From: Spirochaetaceae bacterium
GTDB taxonomy: Bacteria > Spirochaetota > Spirochaetia > Treponematales > Breznakiellaceae
DNA length: 13,574 nucleotides
Reading direction: 5' to 3'
NCBI GenBank assembly: GCA_031278295.1
Contig: JAITKQ010000177.1
Coordinates: 1-13,574 of the forward strand
The position numbers were made by a program, and so were the translations under genes. The notes beneath the pieces were generated by a model that searched no databases, was not told the origin of the DNA, and saw only the letters and a list, made by a program, of their open reading frames with translations. Shown here one piece after another: positions 7,044-13,574 of the stretch (the first letter of the stretch is position 1; each line of letters opens with the position of its first letter).

Positions 7044-8321
7044 TTACCAGGTATATATTTTACCGCCGCCTGATTTTTTTACATCCGGTACGGTTTTATT
7101 CCGCGTACTTATGGGCGGCCTTGATTCTTTTTTCCGTTTGTCGCCGCCGTCGTACTGGTAAAAGTATGTTTCCAGAGCTCCAGAGCTAATCTTTTTACAG
7201 CGGTCCGCTTTTTCACCGAAAAATGACTCAAAACCGGCGTGTGCGCTCAGTACGTTCATCCTCCATGACGGGAAACGGTCTTTCAAAACACCCATGCGGC
7301 CGTACAGTTTTTCCGAGTTTTCCCTGTCGAGCAGCCGTATTCCGTAGGGCGGGTTTGTGATGATAAAGCCTTCGGGGAACGGCGCCACGGCCTCTTCCAT
7401 CGGCCTATTCCACAGTTTTGGCAGGCAGGCGGGCCGGGGACTCCCAAAGGCATCCTTGCCGCCGCCCGCTACTTTCAAGGCCCGCTCCAGATTTGCCTTT
7501 GCCGCTTTAACCGCCTCGCCGTCGCTGTCGCTGCCGAAGATACGCACCGTCCTTGACAGGTCTATCCTTTCAAGCAGCATCTGCCGCACATCATTTTCCA
7601 CAGCAGTGTCGGCGAAGGGTAGCGCGGAAACCGTGAAACCGCGCCCCAAACCGGGAGCTACGTCCCACGCGAACAGCGCCGCCTCGATAACTATCGTGCC
7701 GGAACCGCAAAACGGGTCGTACAGCGGATGTTTGCGCCGCCATAGGGCTTGTAGCAGCAGGGCGGCGGCGGTGCTCTCGCGTAGCGGCGCCGTACCGCCC
7801 TCCAGCCGGTAACCGCGCTTAAAAAGCGGCTTGCCGCAGAGGTCAAGCAGTATTTGAACCTGATTCTTTTCTACATACACACGCAGTTCGGCGCCGTTCC
7901 CGGGACCGGTCGGCGGCAGGCTGAGCTGCCGGTAACATTTACAGAGTCTGTCGGCCGCGGCCTTGTGTACCACAGACTGTATACTTGTTTCCGCCGCGAG
8001 CCGCGAATGGTTTGACCGCACCTTGTCAACGGCAAGCCCCGTCTCTTTTGGAATGTAATCCTCCCAAGCCACGGCCCTCGTTCCGTCAAAGAGGCCGTCA
8101 AAGTCTGTGGCTGTGAACGAAGCGGCCTCGAGCAACAGCCTGTCCACGGTACGTAGGGAAAGCAACGCGCGGTACATACCCGTCAAACCGGTTTCAAAAC
8201 GGACCTTGCCGAAACCCGAATCTATGATTCTAAAACCATCCGGAGAATCCCCGTCCAGCTTCCTGATTTCGTTGGCAGCAAGTTTTTCCAAACCGCCGGA
8301 ACACAGTGCAACTAAAACCAT
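7044..8321 (-). CDS. THUMP-domain class I SAM-dependent RNA methyltransferase (RlmL/YpsC type)
   Basis: Probably methylates a guanine N2 in 23S rRNA, as RlmL does for m2G2445 in E. coli. The protein is 425 aa, matching single-domain YpsC/RlmL-N proteins and not the roughly 700-aa RlmKL fusion of Gammaproteobacteria. Residues 1-65 form the ferredoxin-like part starting MVLVALCSGGLEKLAANEI. The THUMP domain covers about 65-165, and the methyltransferase covers about 170-390 with SAM motif DPFCGSGT (202-209), an acidic IFGSDSD (261-267) and catalytic NPPYG (323-327). A basic low-complexity tail (about 393-425) is probably disordered. The frame is open up to 8540, but ATG 8321 gives the family N-terminus; its Shine-Dalgarno is weak. 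It is followed by the TetR gene after 3 nt. Confidence 0.9.
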   Translation of the reverse strand: MVLVALCSGGLEKLAANEIRKLDGDSPDGFRIIDSGFGKVRFETGLTGMYRALLSLRTVDRLLLEAASFTATDFDGLFDGTRAVAWEDYIPKETGLAVDKVRSNHSRLAAETSIQSVVHKAAADRLCKCYRQLSLPPTGPGNGAELRVYVEKNQVQILLDLCGKPLFKRGYRLEGGTAPLRESTAAALLLQALWRRKHPLYDPFCGSGTIVIEAALFAWDVAPGLGRGFTVSALPFADTAVENDVRQMLLERIDLSRTVRIFGSDSDGEAVKAAKANLERALKVAGGGKDAFGSPRPACLPKLWNRPMEEAVAPFPEGFIITNPPYGIRLLDRENSEKLYGRMGVLKDRFPSWRMNVLSAHAGFESFFGEKADRCKKISSGALETYFYQYDGGDKRKKESRPPISTRNKTVPDVKKSGGGKIYTW

Positions 8322-8735
8322 AGGGTAAAGTCTAACAGCCTCACTGATTTTTTGAAAGCACACGCGTTGCCTGCAAGTCGGCCCGGCAGAATGCGACGGA
8401 GGTTTTGCGCGGGAATGAATTGCGGCAACAAAGCTGCCTAAGTGTCTGCCCTGGCTGTCCGAAAGGCGTTTCAGTGCTTGTGGCGGTTCCATACCCCTTA
8501 TGCGAAATTCGGGCGATATTATATATGATATTTGAACCATGGAATATGAAATCGAACTGTATTGAATAAATGAACAATGAAGGGCCTGTTCTCGATTTCA
8601 TTGTATCCTTAAATCCAAAACAACAGGTTTTTGCGGGGTACCCCGCCACCGTTTTAAGTATTCCCCCACAGTCCGTATAGGCATATCAATATCGTATTTT
8701 TAGCGGAATACCCCCCCCCCCCCCTATAAAAACCC
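8322..8735. other. Non-coding stretch with a 14-base C homopolymer
   Basis: These 414 bases lie between the RNA methyltransferase start and the cyclase stop. No supported gene was found. The region holds C14 at 8711-8724, a perfect palindrome GCGGGGTACCCCGC at 8633-8646, and an AT-rich segment (about 8515-8625) that may carry the methyltransferase promoter, though I could not find a convincing -35/-10 pair. Confidence 0.6.
8711..8724. repeat. C14/G14 homopolymer tract
   Basis: Fourteen consecutive C on the plus strand, starting 12 nt beyond the cyclase stop codon on its 3' side and about 390 nt upstream of the RNA methyltransferase start. Long G/C runs are slippage-prone, and in Treponema pallidum similar tracts vary in length. 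The true length could also be a sequencing uncertainty. Confidence 0.85.
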
Positions 8736-10463
8736 TTATACCCGCGCCGTCTTTAGCATTTGCCGTAGCTCGTCCATGTTTGTGGGCTTGGGCTGCCCCA
8801 CGCCGTTTTTTGTAACTTTTACGTTTATCACGGCAAAGACCCGGATCGGGTTTTGGGAACCGCGCACCCTCACGGGCGGCATTTCTTCGGTAATGAAGTA
8901 TTTTCCGGCAAGCTCCATCGCGCTTTCGCTTATCAGGATGTCGGTGCCATAGCGCCTGTTCAGCGACTGGATCAGGCGCGCCCGTCCGGCCGCGCCTCCG
9001 GTAAGCGTATACACGGAATCTTCCTCCGTGCCCAGCCGCCCGGCGAGCATTACGCCGGAATTTATGCCGCAGCCCACCGTAAGTCGCCTGCCCGCTTCAG
9101 CCGCCGCCGGAGGCAGGCCGCCGCGCTTTACAAGCGCGGCCCTCAGCATCAACGCGCCGCGGACGGCATTCAGCGCGTCCATCTCCGGACCACCGTCCGA
9201 AAACGGTGCGCCCCAGACGCCGGTTAAACTGTCGCCGGAAAGCTTGTACGCCGACCCGCCCGTCCTGGCGAAACTGTCCTGTACCAGCATGATCGCGTCG
9301 TTCAAAAGCCGGAGCGCCATTTGCGGCGACAGGTCTTTGAGCGCGCCCTTCCCACAGAGTCCCGCAAAAACGACGGTTACATCCCTGTTTTCGCCGTCAA
9401 GCGGCACCTTTCCCGGTTCAGCCGTGTCCAGGCCGGCGGGCAACGCGCGAAAAATGCTTTTTAGACGCTGGCTTTCAACGATTTCCTCTTCCTGTTCAAG
9501 AAACGTGTTGTAAAGATAGCGCTTAATCGAAAAAGAAAGCGCAAAGCTAAAGATCACGGCAAAGCCGCCCGCCGCGCCGCACAGAAAAATTACCGTACGG
9601 ATGGCCCGGACGAGGCTGCCCAGAACATGGTCCCGCGTAGTTTCGCAGAGTACCGCCGCGTCCGCCCCCTCCGTCTTGAGTCTCCGGAAAGCGCCCATGT
9701 ACGATCCTCCACCGTCATGATCAAAAACGGTATCCATGCTTGCTGCCGCGGAATTGCGCATAAGGCGGACGAGCGGCTCGCGCCAAAGGTTTTTTCCGCC
9801 CGTCATCAAATTCGGATCGGTATGCAGGATGATGTCGTCACGCCCGTTTACGAGGCATACCTTTTCCGGCCCGCCATCAAGCAATGTGATAAAAGCGTCC
9901 GCGGAAAAGAACGCGGCAAACACGGAATTGCGCCGATCCCTGAAAAATAACACGATGACGGGCACCTTAAAGTACGGAGAGGCGTTTCCCAACAGCAGAG
10001 AAGCCTGCCGTTCCGTAAACGCGGCGCGTCTCGCAAGTTCCCGTTCCGCGTCAAGGTAGAGTTCGGGCGCGTTTTCATCCAGATTGTGTTGAAGGAAAAA
10101 GGCCTTGTTCTTAAGACGCCCCCCGGATAGCGAGACAAGGGCGGCAAAATCAGGATGCAAGTCAAAAAACCCGGCGTTTCCTGGCTGACCCGGCCCGGAT
10201 GCCACGTTCCCGCGAAGCGACCCCTCATTCAATTCTAGCAGGGTCAGCGCGTCCGCCCGCGCCCTATCAAGCGCCTTTTCTACCCGCGCCGCCGTGTCCG
10301 AGGCTGCCCGCCGGTTAAGCTCAAGCGCCTGCGCGGTAAGTTCCGCCTTGTTTCTGTCGTAGACAAGCGCCGTGACCATTATGGACAGAAACGCGAGAAA
10401 CGCGATATTCATGCATATTATGCCGCCCGCAAGCGGCCACCCCGTCCGGCGCGTCCTATCCAT
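8736..10463 (-). CDS. Membrane sensor with Cache-like domain and degenerate class III nucleotidyl cyclase domain
   Basis: A 575-aa inner-membrane protein. A first transmembrane helix at about 11-34 and a second at about 287-313 frame an outside region of about 250 residues; VNGRDDIILHTDPNLMTGG (205-223) resembles Cache sensor domains. A charged linker with EQEEEIVESQRLKS (323-336) leads to a cyclase homology domain (about 358-545). It keeps the substrate-base Lys407 and metal Asp411 in KLSGDSLTGVWGAP and the GINSGVMLAGRLG strand (466-478). However, the first metal Asp is Gly367 (VTVVFAGLCG where VTVLFADL is usual), and the GDxVNxAAR segment reads GGAAGRAR (489-496), losing Asp and Asn. It may have little cyclase activity and could act as a regulator. 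The start has a GAGGG Shine-Dalgarno. It stands alone between non-coding stretches. Confidence 0.85.
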   Translation of the reverse strand: MDRTRRTGWPLAGGIICMNIAFLAFLSIMVTALVYDRNKAELTAQALELNRRAASDTAARVEKALDRARADALTLLELNEGSLRGNVASGPGQPGNAGFFDLHPDFAALVSLSGGRLKNKAFFLQHNLDENAPELYLDAERELARRAAFTERQASLLLGNASPYFKVPVIVLFFRDRRNSVFAAFFSADAFITLLDGGPEKVCLVNGRDDIILHTDPNLMTGGKNLWREPLVRLMRNSAAASMDTVFDHDGGGSYMGAFRRLKTEGADAAVLCETTRDHVLGSLVRAIRTVIFLCGAAGGFAVIFSFALSFSIKRYLYNTFLEQEEEIVESQRLKSIFRALPAGLDTAEPGKVPLDGENRDVTVVFAGLCGKGALKDLSPQMALRLLNDAIMLVQDSFARTGGSAYKLSGDSLTGVWGAPFSDGGPEMDALNAVRGALMLRAALVKRGGLPPAAAEAGRRLTVGCGINSGVMLAGRLGTEEDSVYTLTGGAAGRARLIQSLNRRYGTDILISESAMELAGKYFITEEMPPVRVRGSQNPIRVFAVINVKVTKNGVGQPKPTNMDELRQMLKTARV

Positions 10464-10625
10464 TATTCCCTCAATATATCACGGACTCAGGCGTTTTTTA
10501 CAGCCGCCCCTGCGGTGGTGAACGGAAACGGAACTGAAGTATGCGCCGGAGCCGAGGGCTTCACGGTTATCCAAACCCTATGGCGTTTTTTCGCGTTCCC
10601 CGGCAAACCCGTTAATGAAGCGCCC

Positions 10626-10757
10626 CTACACGTACAGATCTTTGAGCGTGTGCAGGTACTTCAGGTATTCCCGATAGGCTTTGTCGTAGGCGGGCGCGGT
10701 AGCGGGATCGGGCGCTGCGGCTACGCCGTCCACAAGCACGTGCTCGCGGTAAGCGCC
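10626..10757 (-). pseudogene. Probable C-terminal remnant of a sugar kinase (FGGY type)
   Basis: Read on the minus strand, the last 43 codons before a TAG at 10628-10626 give VDGVAAAPDPATAPAYDKA followed by YREYLKYLHTLKDLYV. The pattern PDP...Y...Y..Y...L..LK.LY is that of the C-terminal helix of xylulokinase-like FGGY kinases. An in-frame TGA at 10760-10758 blocks the frame upstream. Traces in other frames (ALEKAEAKPLP, about 10763-10795) suggest frameshifts. No start codon or ribosome site is present. The family call rests on a short pattern only. Confidence 0.4.
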
Positions 10758-10845
10758 TCAATGGAAGCGGTTTGGCCTCAGCCTTTTCCAGCGCACGGAG
10801 GCCTGTATCGCGCCGCCCGTCGCGGGTATTCGATCCGGTTACAGG

Positions 10846-11217
10846 GGAAAGAAGAAGCCTTCGCTATGAAGGCTTCGATTAACAAAGCAAGTATTATCTT
10901 GCCGTTCAGCCGCGCCTCCTAAGCCGGATTTTTCTTAGGGAAGCGCCGGGTCCGGGGATGGATTTCAGCCGCTTGAAATGTACCCCAAGCTGCCGGCGCC
11001 GGCGGTATGTTTCAAGGACTTCACCGGCGCTAAGCGAATTCGGAAGCGATGTGACGGCCACGATGAATTCATTGAAGGCCGCGGTCTTTTCCTGTAGCTT
11101 GTTGCCTTTGCGGGATTGCTCACACGCTTCCTGCTCCTTGCGCTTAACACAAACCCTCACCGGAATTCGTGTTTTATCAGGGAGTACGGTCGGTGTTTTT
11201 TGCAGTATATCATTAAA
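10846..11217 (-). pseudogene. IS4-type transposase, C-terminal remnant, frameshifted
   Basis: A decayed insertion-sequence transposase. The first frame (11217 to 10906) reads TRIPVRVCVKRKEQEACEQS, then AAFNEFIVAVTSLPNSLSAG, then VLETYRRRRQLGVHFKRLK. This is the end of an IS4-family DDE transposase, where the YREK region is normally YRxRWQIExxFKxLK. Here the catalytic Glu is Gly and the Trp is Arg. The match then jumps frame near 10940 to PKKNPA, stop, EARLNGKIILALLIEAFIAK (about 10938-10860), the usual continuation. An internal TAG and a frameshift rule out a working protein. About 110-125 of an expected 430 or more residues remain, with no terminal inverted repeats seen. The hairpin at 10854-10876 lies inside it. 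Confidence 0.75.
10854..10876. repeat. Perfect 9-bp stem-loop inside the transposase remnant
   Basis: GAAGCCTTC and its complement are separated by a 5-nt loop. On the minus strand it is followed by TTCTTTC, so it could stop transcripts entering from the right, but it also codes for the EAFIAKAS region of the old transposase and may be incidental. Confidence 0.35.
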
Positions 11218-11536
11218 TCAAAGGTTTGCCAAATCTAAGTTAGTGCATATGGGGTGCTGCCCCCGTTTCCCGCCCGTGGGCGCGCCCGACAAAACCCGCG
11301 GAACACTGGGCGGGTTGACGAGGCCATGCGGCGCGGGCCCCGGGGGAAGGCGGGAGGTCGCCGGGATTTTTTATCCGTGCCGAAGGGGGTTAATACCCCG
11401 CCCCTCGGGCTAAACTTGGCCTGCGGAATTGTATATAACCAGGGCTGTTTCAAAAATCCGGGCTTTCCGCCGCTTTCTTTCCGTTTTTCACCGTTTGGGT
11501 GAAGCAAAATGTCTTGTCCGACCCTTAATACGGTTT
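11218..11536. other. GC-rich non-coding stretch with short inverted repeats
   Basis: About 320 bases between the transposase remnant and the RAYT-like gene. No gene is supported. It has GGGG...CCCC-type pairs, an inverted repeat AACCCGC/GCGGGTT at 11293-11316, and TTCACC/GGTGAA at 11487-11503 just upstream of the RAYT-like start. No convincing promoter was found. Confidence 0.5.
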
Positions 11537-12019
11537 ATGAGACAATTACGTGTACTCGCACAGGGTGCGTGGTATGAGATCCGTACCCGTATCAACAACC
11601 GGGAACCCCTCTTCCGACGCGCCAACGCCCTGGCGATCTTCGCCGGGGTGTTCCGGGAGACGGAACTCCGGTTCGTGTTCGAGGTCCGAGGGCTCCGGCT
11701 TGAGGACGACCGGCTGACGTTTTACATCAGGCCGGAGGACGGGCTTGAGCTGCCTGACATCATGAAGTGGATGAAGCAGGTGTTCGCGCAGCGGTTCAAC
11801 GCGGCGACGGGGAGGGAGGGGCATGTCTGGGGGGACCGGTACTGGTCGCGGGTGGTGGAGGGGGAGCCGGAGGCGGAGGTGCCGGAGGGCCCGGCCAACA
11901 GGGACAGACCCCATTGGGGGAGATCAGCCAACGGGGACAGACCCTGTAGGAGTGGAGAGAAGCGGGAAGCCTGTTTTTCCCTTGTTTTCGCCTTTTCCCC
12001 GGCGTTTTCCCCCGGATAA
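11537..12019 (+). CDS. RAYT-like (IS200/Y1 transposase-related) protein lacking the HUH motif
   Basis: A 160-aa protein related to REP-associated tyrosine transposases. MRQLRVLAQGAWYEIRTRIN (1-20) and NREPLFRR (21-28) match the start of the Y1 fold, and DIMKWMKQVFAQRFNAATG (74-92) plus GHVWGDRYWSR (95-105) match its C-terminal half. The strand that normally carries the two metal-binding histidines (NHxH) reads DDRLTFYIRPED (57-68), so both are lost, and the helix that normally holds the nucleophilic Tyr shows Phe residues instead. It is unlikely to cut DNA. From about residue 108 the sequence is low-complexity and includes two ANxDRP repeats. The frame is open from 11429, but ATG 11537 gives the family start; no Shine-Dalgarno is visible. 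I recall similar histidine-less proteins in termite-gut Treponema but cannot verify this. Confidence 0.7.
   Translation: MRQLRVLAQGAWYEIRTRINNREPLFRRANALAIFAGVFRETELRFVFEVRGLRLEDDRLTFYIRPEDGLELPDIMKWMKQVFAQRFNAATGREGHVWGDRYWSRVVEGEPEAEVPEGPANRDRPHWGRSANGDRPCRSGEKREACFSLVFAFSPAFSPG
11894..11944. repeat. Two 18-bp REP-like repeats in the tail of the RAYT-like gene
   Basis: GCCAAC(A/G)GGGACAGACCC occurs at 11894-11911 and 11927-11944, 33 nt apart (11 codons), with one mismatch. The core GGGNCAGACCC resembles short palindromic sequences found beside RAYT genes in other bacteria, as I recall. Both copies are in the same reading frame (residues 120 and 131). Confidence 0.6.
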
Positions 12020-12164
12020 CCGCGGCTCATTCGTCCTGAGTTTGGTATGATCGTCATTTTCGTCTCAAACCGGAAACAGCCGGGGGAAAGATCCGTCCCA
12101 AGACGGGCAATGAGCCAAATTGCGGATCAAGTTTAGCACAGAGCAGCGGGGTATGTTGTGCTCC

Positions 12165-12194
12165 AAGGTATTTGTATCCGGCCTTTAATACCTT
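12165..12194. repeat. 8-bp inverted repeat downstream of araB
   Basis: AAGGTATT (12165-12172) and AATACCTT (12187-12194) with a 14-nt loop, about 47 nt beyond the araB stop on its 3' side. There is no T-run, so its role as a terminator is doubtful. The rest of 12020-12240 shows nothing recognisable. Confidence 0.3.
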
Positions 12195-12240
12195 TATGGC
12201 CGCGCAAGCGGGCTCCTGGGTATTAAACCCTCAACACGAA

Positions 12241-13574
12241 TCAAGCCTCCGGGTGCCCAATCCCAAAGTCCCGCATAAAACCTCCCAGGGCCTGGTACTG
12301 CCGGTAGAGGCGATCCATGCGTTCAGAACCTTCGGGGTTTGGGGTGTATGTCTTTTCCACCGGCGCGCCCATGCCCCTCTGGGCGGCGGGGATGTCCGGA
12401 TAAAAGCCCGCGATCACCGCGGCGAACATGGCCGCGCCCAGGGCCGCCGCCTGATCCGACGAGGATACCTCCACGGGCATCCCGAAGGCATCGGCCATGA
12501 GCTGCATCACCAGGGAAGATTTGCGCGCGACCCCGCCTACGGCCAGGGCCCGGTCAACGGGGACGCCTTCTTCGCGGAACCGTTCCAGTATGGCCCTGGA
12601 ACCGAAGACCGTGGCCTCCGCCAAGGCCCGGTAGAACCGGGGCGCGTCGGTTCCCAGGGAAACACCCGTGACGGCGGCTTTAACCCCGGGTGACAGATCC
12701 GGGGAACGGCGGCCGTTGAACCAGTCCAGGGCGATGACGCCGCCCCCATCCTGGCCGGCCTTTTCCAGTTCCGGGATGATCCGCTTCGAGATTTCGCCGG
12801 TGACGCGCTCCGCCTCGCCGTGGTCCCGGCCCGAGCCCTTAAGCAGGGAGGGGAGCAGGGTTTCCAGGGGCCAGAGGAGGAGCTTCCTGAACCATGCGTA
12901 AACATCGCCAAAGGCGCTCTGGCCCGATTCGTGGCCGATGAGCCCCGGCACCATGGAGCCTTCGATCTGCCCGCAGAGGCCCCGGACCAGCCGTTCCGGG
13001 CCTGAGGGCTTCGGCGTTACCGTCATGATGCAGGTGGAGGTTCCCGCGACGAGGATGAGCCGGCCGGGCTCCACGCCGCCCCCCACAGCGCCCATGTAGC
13101 AGTCCACGGCGCCGACGGCCACGGGGATCCCCGGCTCAAGGCCGAGGCGGCCGGCCCATCCGGCGGTAAGGCGGCCGGCACAGGTGTCGCTGGTCCAGGT
13201 TTCTTTCCCCAGGGTGGCTTTGAGCCCCGCGAGCCGGCTGTCCAGGCGTCCGAGAAAACCATCCGCGGGATACCCGCCGAATTCGGGATGCCAGAGCCCC
13301 TTGTGGCCCATGACGCCCCGGCTCCGTTTTACCGAGGCAATATCCGCCGTGCCGGTCAAAAGGCCGGCCATCCAGTCGCAGTGTTCCAGGAAAGAATACA
13401 TGGAAGAGGCAACGCTTTCATCTTCCGAAAGAACATGCAGGGCCTTGGACCAGAACCACTCGGAGGCATGGGCCCCGCCTTCGTAGACGGTAAAATCCCT
13501 GCCCCCCCAGGTCCGGGCCAGGGCGTTGATCCGCTCCGCCTCGGCGTTGGAAGAGTGATCCTTCCAGAGGACAA
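12241..13574 (-). CDS. araB: L-ribulokinase, N-terminus cut by window end
   Basis: Phosphorylates L-ribulose to L-ribulose 5-phosphate in L-arabinose catabolism. About 443 residues are present of a usual 540-570, and the frame is open to base 13572, so roughly 120 N-terminal residues lie outside. The visible start, VLWKDHSSNAEAERINAL, is the ribulokinase form of this segment. It is followed by ASEWFWSKALHVL, EHCDWMAGLLTGT, AVGAVDCYMGAVGGG, the phosphate-binding LVAGTSTC, ESGQSAFGDVYAWF, and the C-terminal FGGY domain with VIALDWFNGRRSP, AVGGVARKSSLVMQLMAD and DQAAALGAAMFAAV. The araB call over other FGGY kinases rests on the WKDH and DWFNGRR segments. All expected catalytic-domain landmarks after the truncation look intact. 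The downstream side is a decayed mobile-element zone. Confidence 0.92.
   Translation of the reverse strand, partial: VLWKDHSSNAEAERINALARTWGGRDFTVYEGGAHASEWFWSKALHVLSEDESVASSMYSFLEHCDWMAGLLTGTADIASVKRSRGVMGHKGLWHPEFGGYPADGFLGRLDSRLAGLKATLGKETWTSDTCAGRLTAGWAGRLGLEPGIPVAVGAVDCYMGAVGGGVEPGRLILVAGTSTCIMTVTPKPSGPERLVRGLCGQIEGSMVPGLIGHESGQSAFGDVYAWFRKLLLWPLETLLPSLLKGSGRDHGEAERVTGEISKRIIPELEKAGQDGGGVIALDWFNGRRSPDLSPGVKAAVTGVSLGTDAPRFYRALAEATVFGSRAILERFREEGVPVDRALAVGGVARKSSLVMQLMADAFGMPVEVSSSDQAAALGAAMFAAVIAGFYPDIPAAQRGMGAPVEKTYTPNPEGSERMDRLYRQYQALGGFMRDFGIGHPEA

Noticed and set aside
8322..8540. N-terminal extension of the RNA methyltransferase
   Set aside because: The 73 extra residues match nothing in the family, and ATG 8321 gives the expected N-terminus.
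10515..10922. 135-codon open frame on the plus strand
   Set aside because: It runs antisense to the kinase and transposase remnants and has no Shine-Dalgarno or family motif.
11235..11507. 90-codon open frame on the minus strand
   Set aside because: Pro/Arg-rich composition from GC-rich DNA, no motif, no ribosome site.
13356..13574. Open frame overlapping the start of the araB segment
   Set aside because: An out-of-frame shadow; the ribulokinase frame continues through this stretch to the window edge with conserved residues.

Overview
The window most resembles a chromosomal piece from a spirochaete, probably a free-living or gut Treponema. The reasons are the gene set (a cheR-cheB pair, a two-helix membrane protein with a class III cyclase domain, sugar kinases), the mixed AT/GC codon use, and a RAYT-like protein of a type I associate with termite-gut treponemes. 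That identification comes from memory and cannot be checked here. No rRNA, tRNA or CRISPR array was seen.

Left block (1-3500, minus strand). A probable operon runs gnd (6-phosphogluconate dehydrogenase), kdgK (2-keto-3-deoxygluconate kinase), then a dolichol/polyprenol-phosphate mannose synthase-like glycosyltransferase that leaves the window at base 1. Spacing is tight: the gnd stop lies beside the kdgK Shine-Dalgarno, and the kdgK stop touches the glycosyltransferase start. A good sigma-70-type promoter lies at 3471-3499, with a 10+10 bp inverted repeat (3442-3466) over the likely transcription start that looks like an operator. gnd and kdgK suggest gluconate/hexuronate-type sugar acid catabolism.

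Centre-left (3500-4426). About 0.9 kb without a convincing gene holds three tandem copies of a hairpin-bearing repeat and then a series of consecutive stem-loops, between divergent gnd and cheR.

Centre (4427-8321). cheR and cheB (plus strand) form the chemoreceptor methylation pair. They converge on a minus-strand pair made of a THUMP-domain RNA methyltransferase (RlmL/YpsC type) and a TetR regulator 3 nt downstream. An inverted repeat spans both convergent stop codons.

Centre-right (8322-10463). A non-coding stretch with a 14-base C homopolymer follows, then a 575-aa membrane protein with a Cache-like sensor region and a class III nucleotidyl cyclase domain. That domain lacks the first metal Asp and the usual catalytic Asn, so it may be a pseudo-cyclase.

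Right block (10464-13574). This is a decayed accessory zone: a probable sugar-kinase (FGGY) C-terminal remnant, a frameshifted IS4-type transposase remnant, and an intact RAYT-like reading frame that has lost both HUH histidines and carries two REP-like 18-bp repeats in its tail. The right edge holds most of araB (L-ribulokinase, minus strand), truncated at its N-terminus by the window end.
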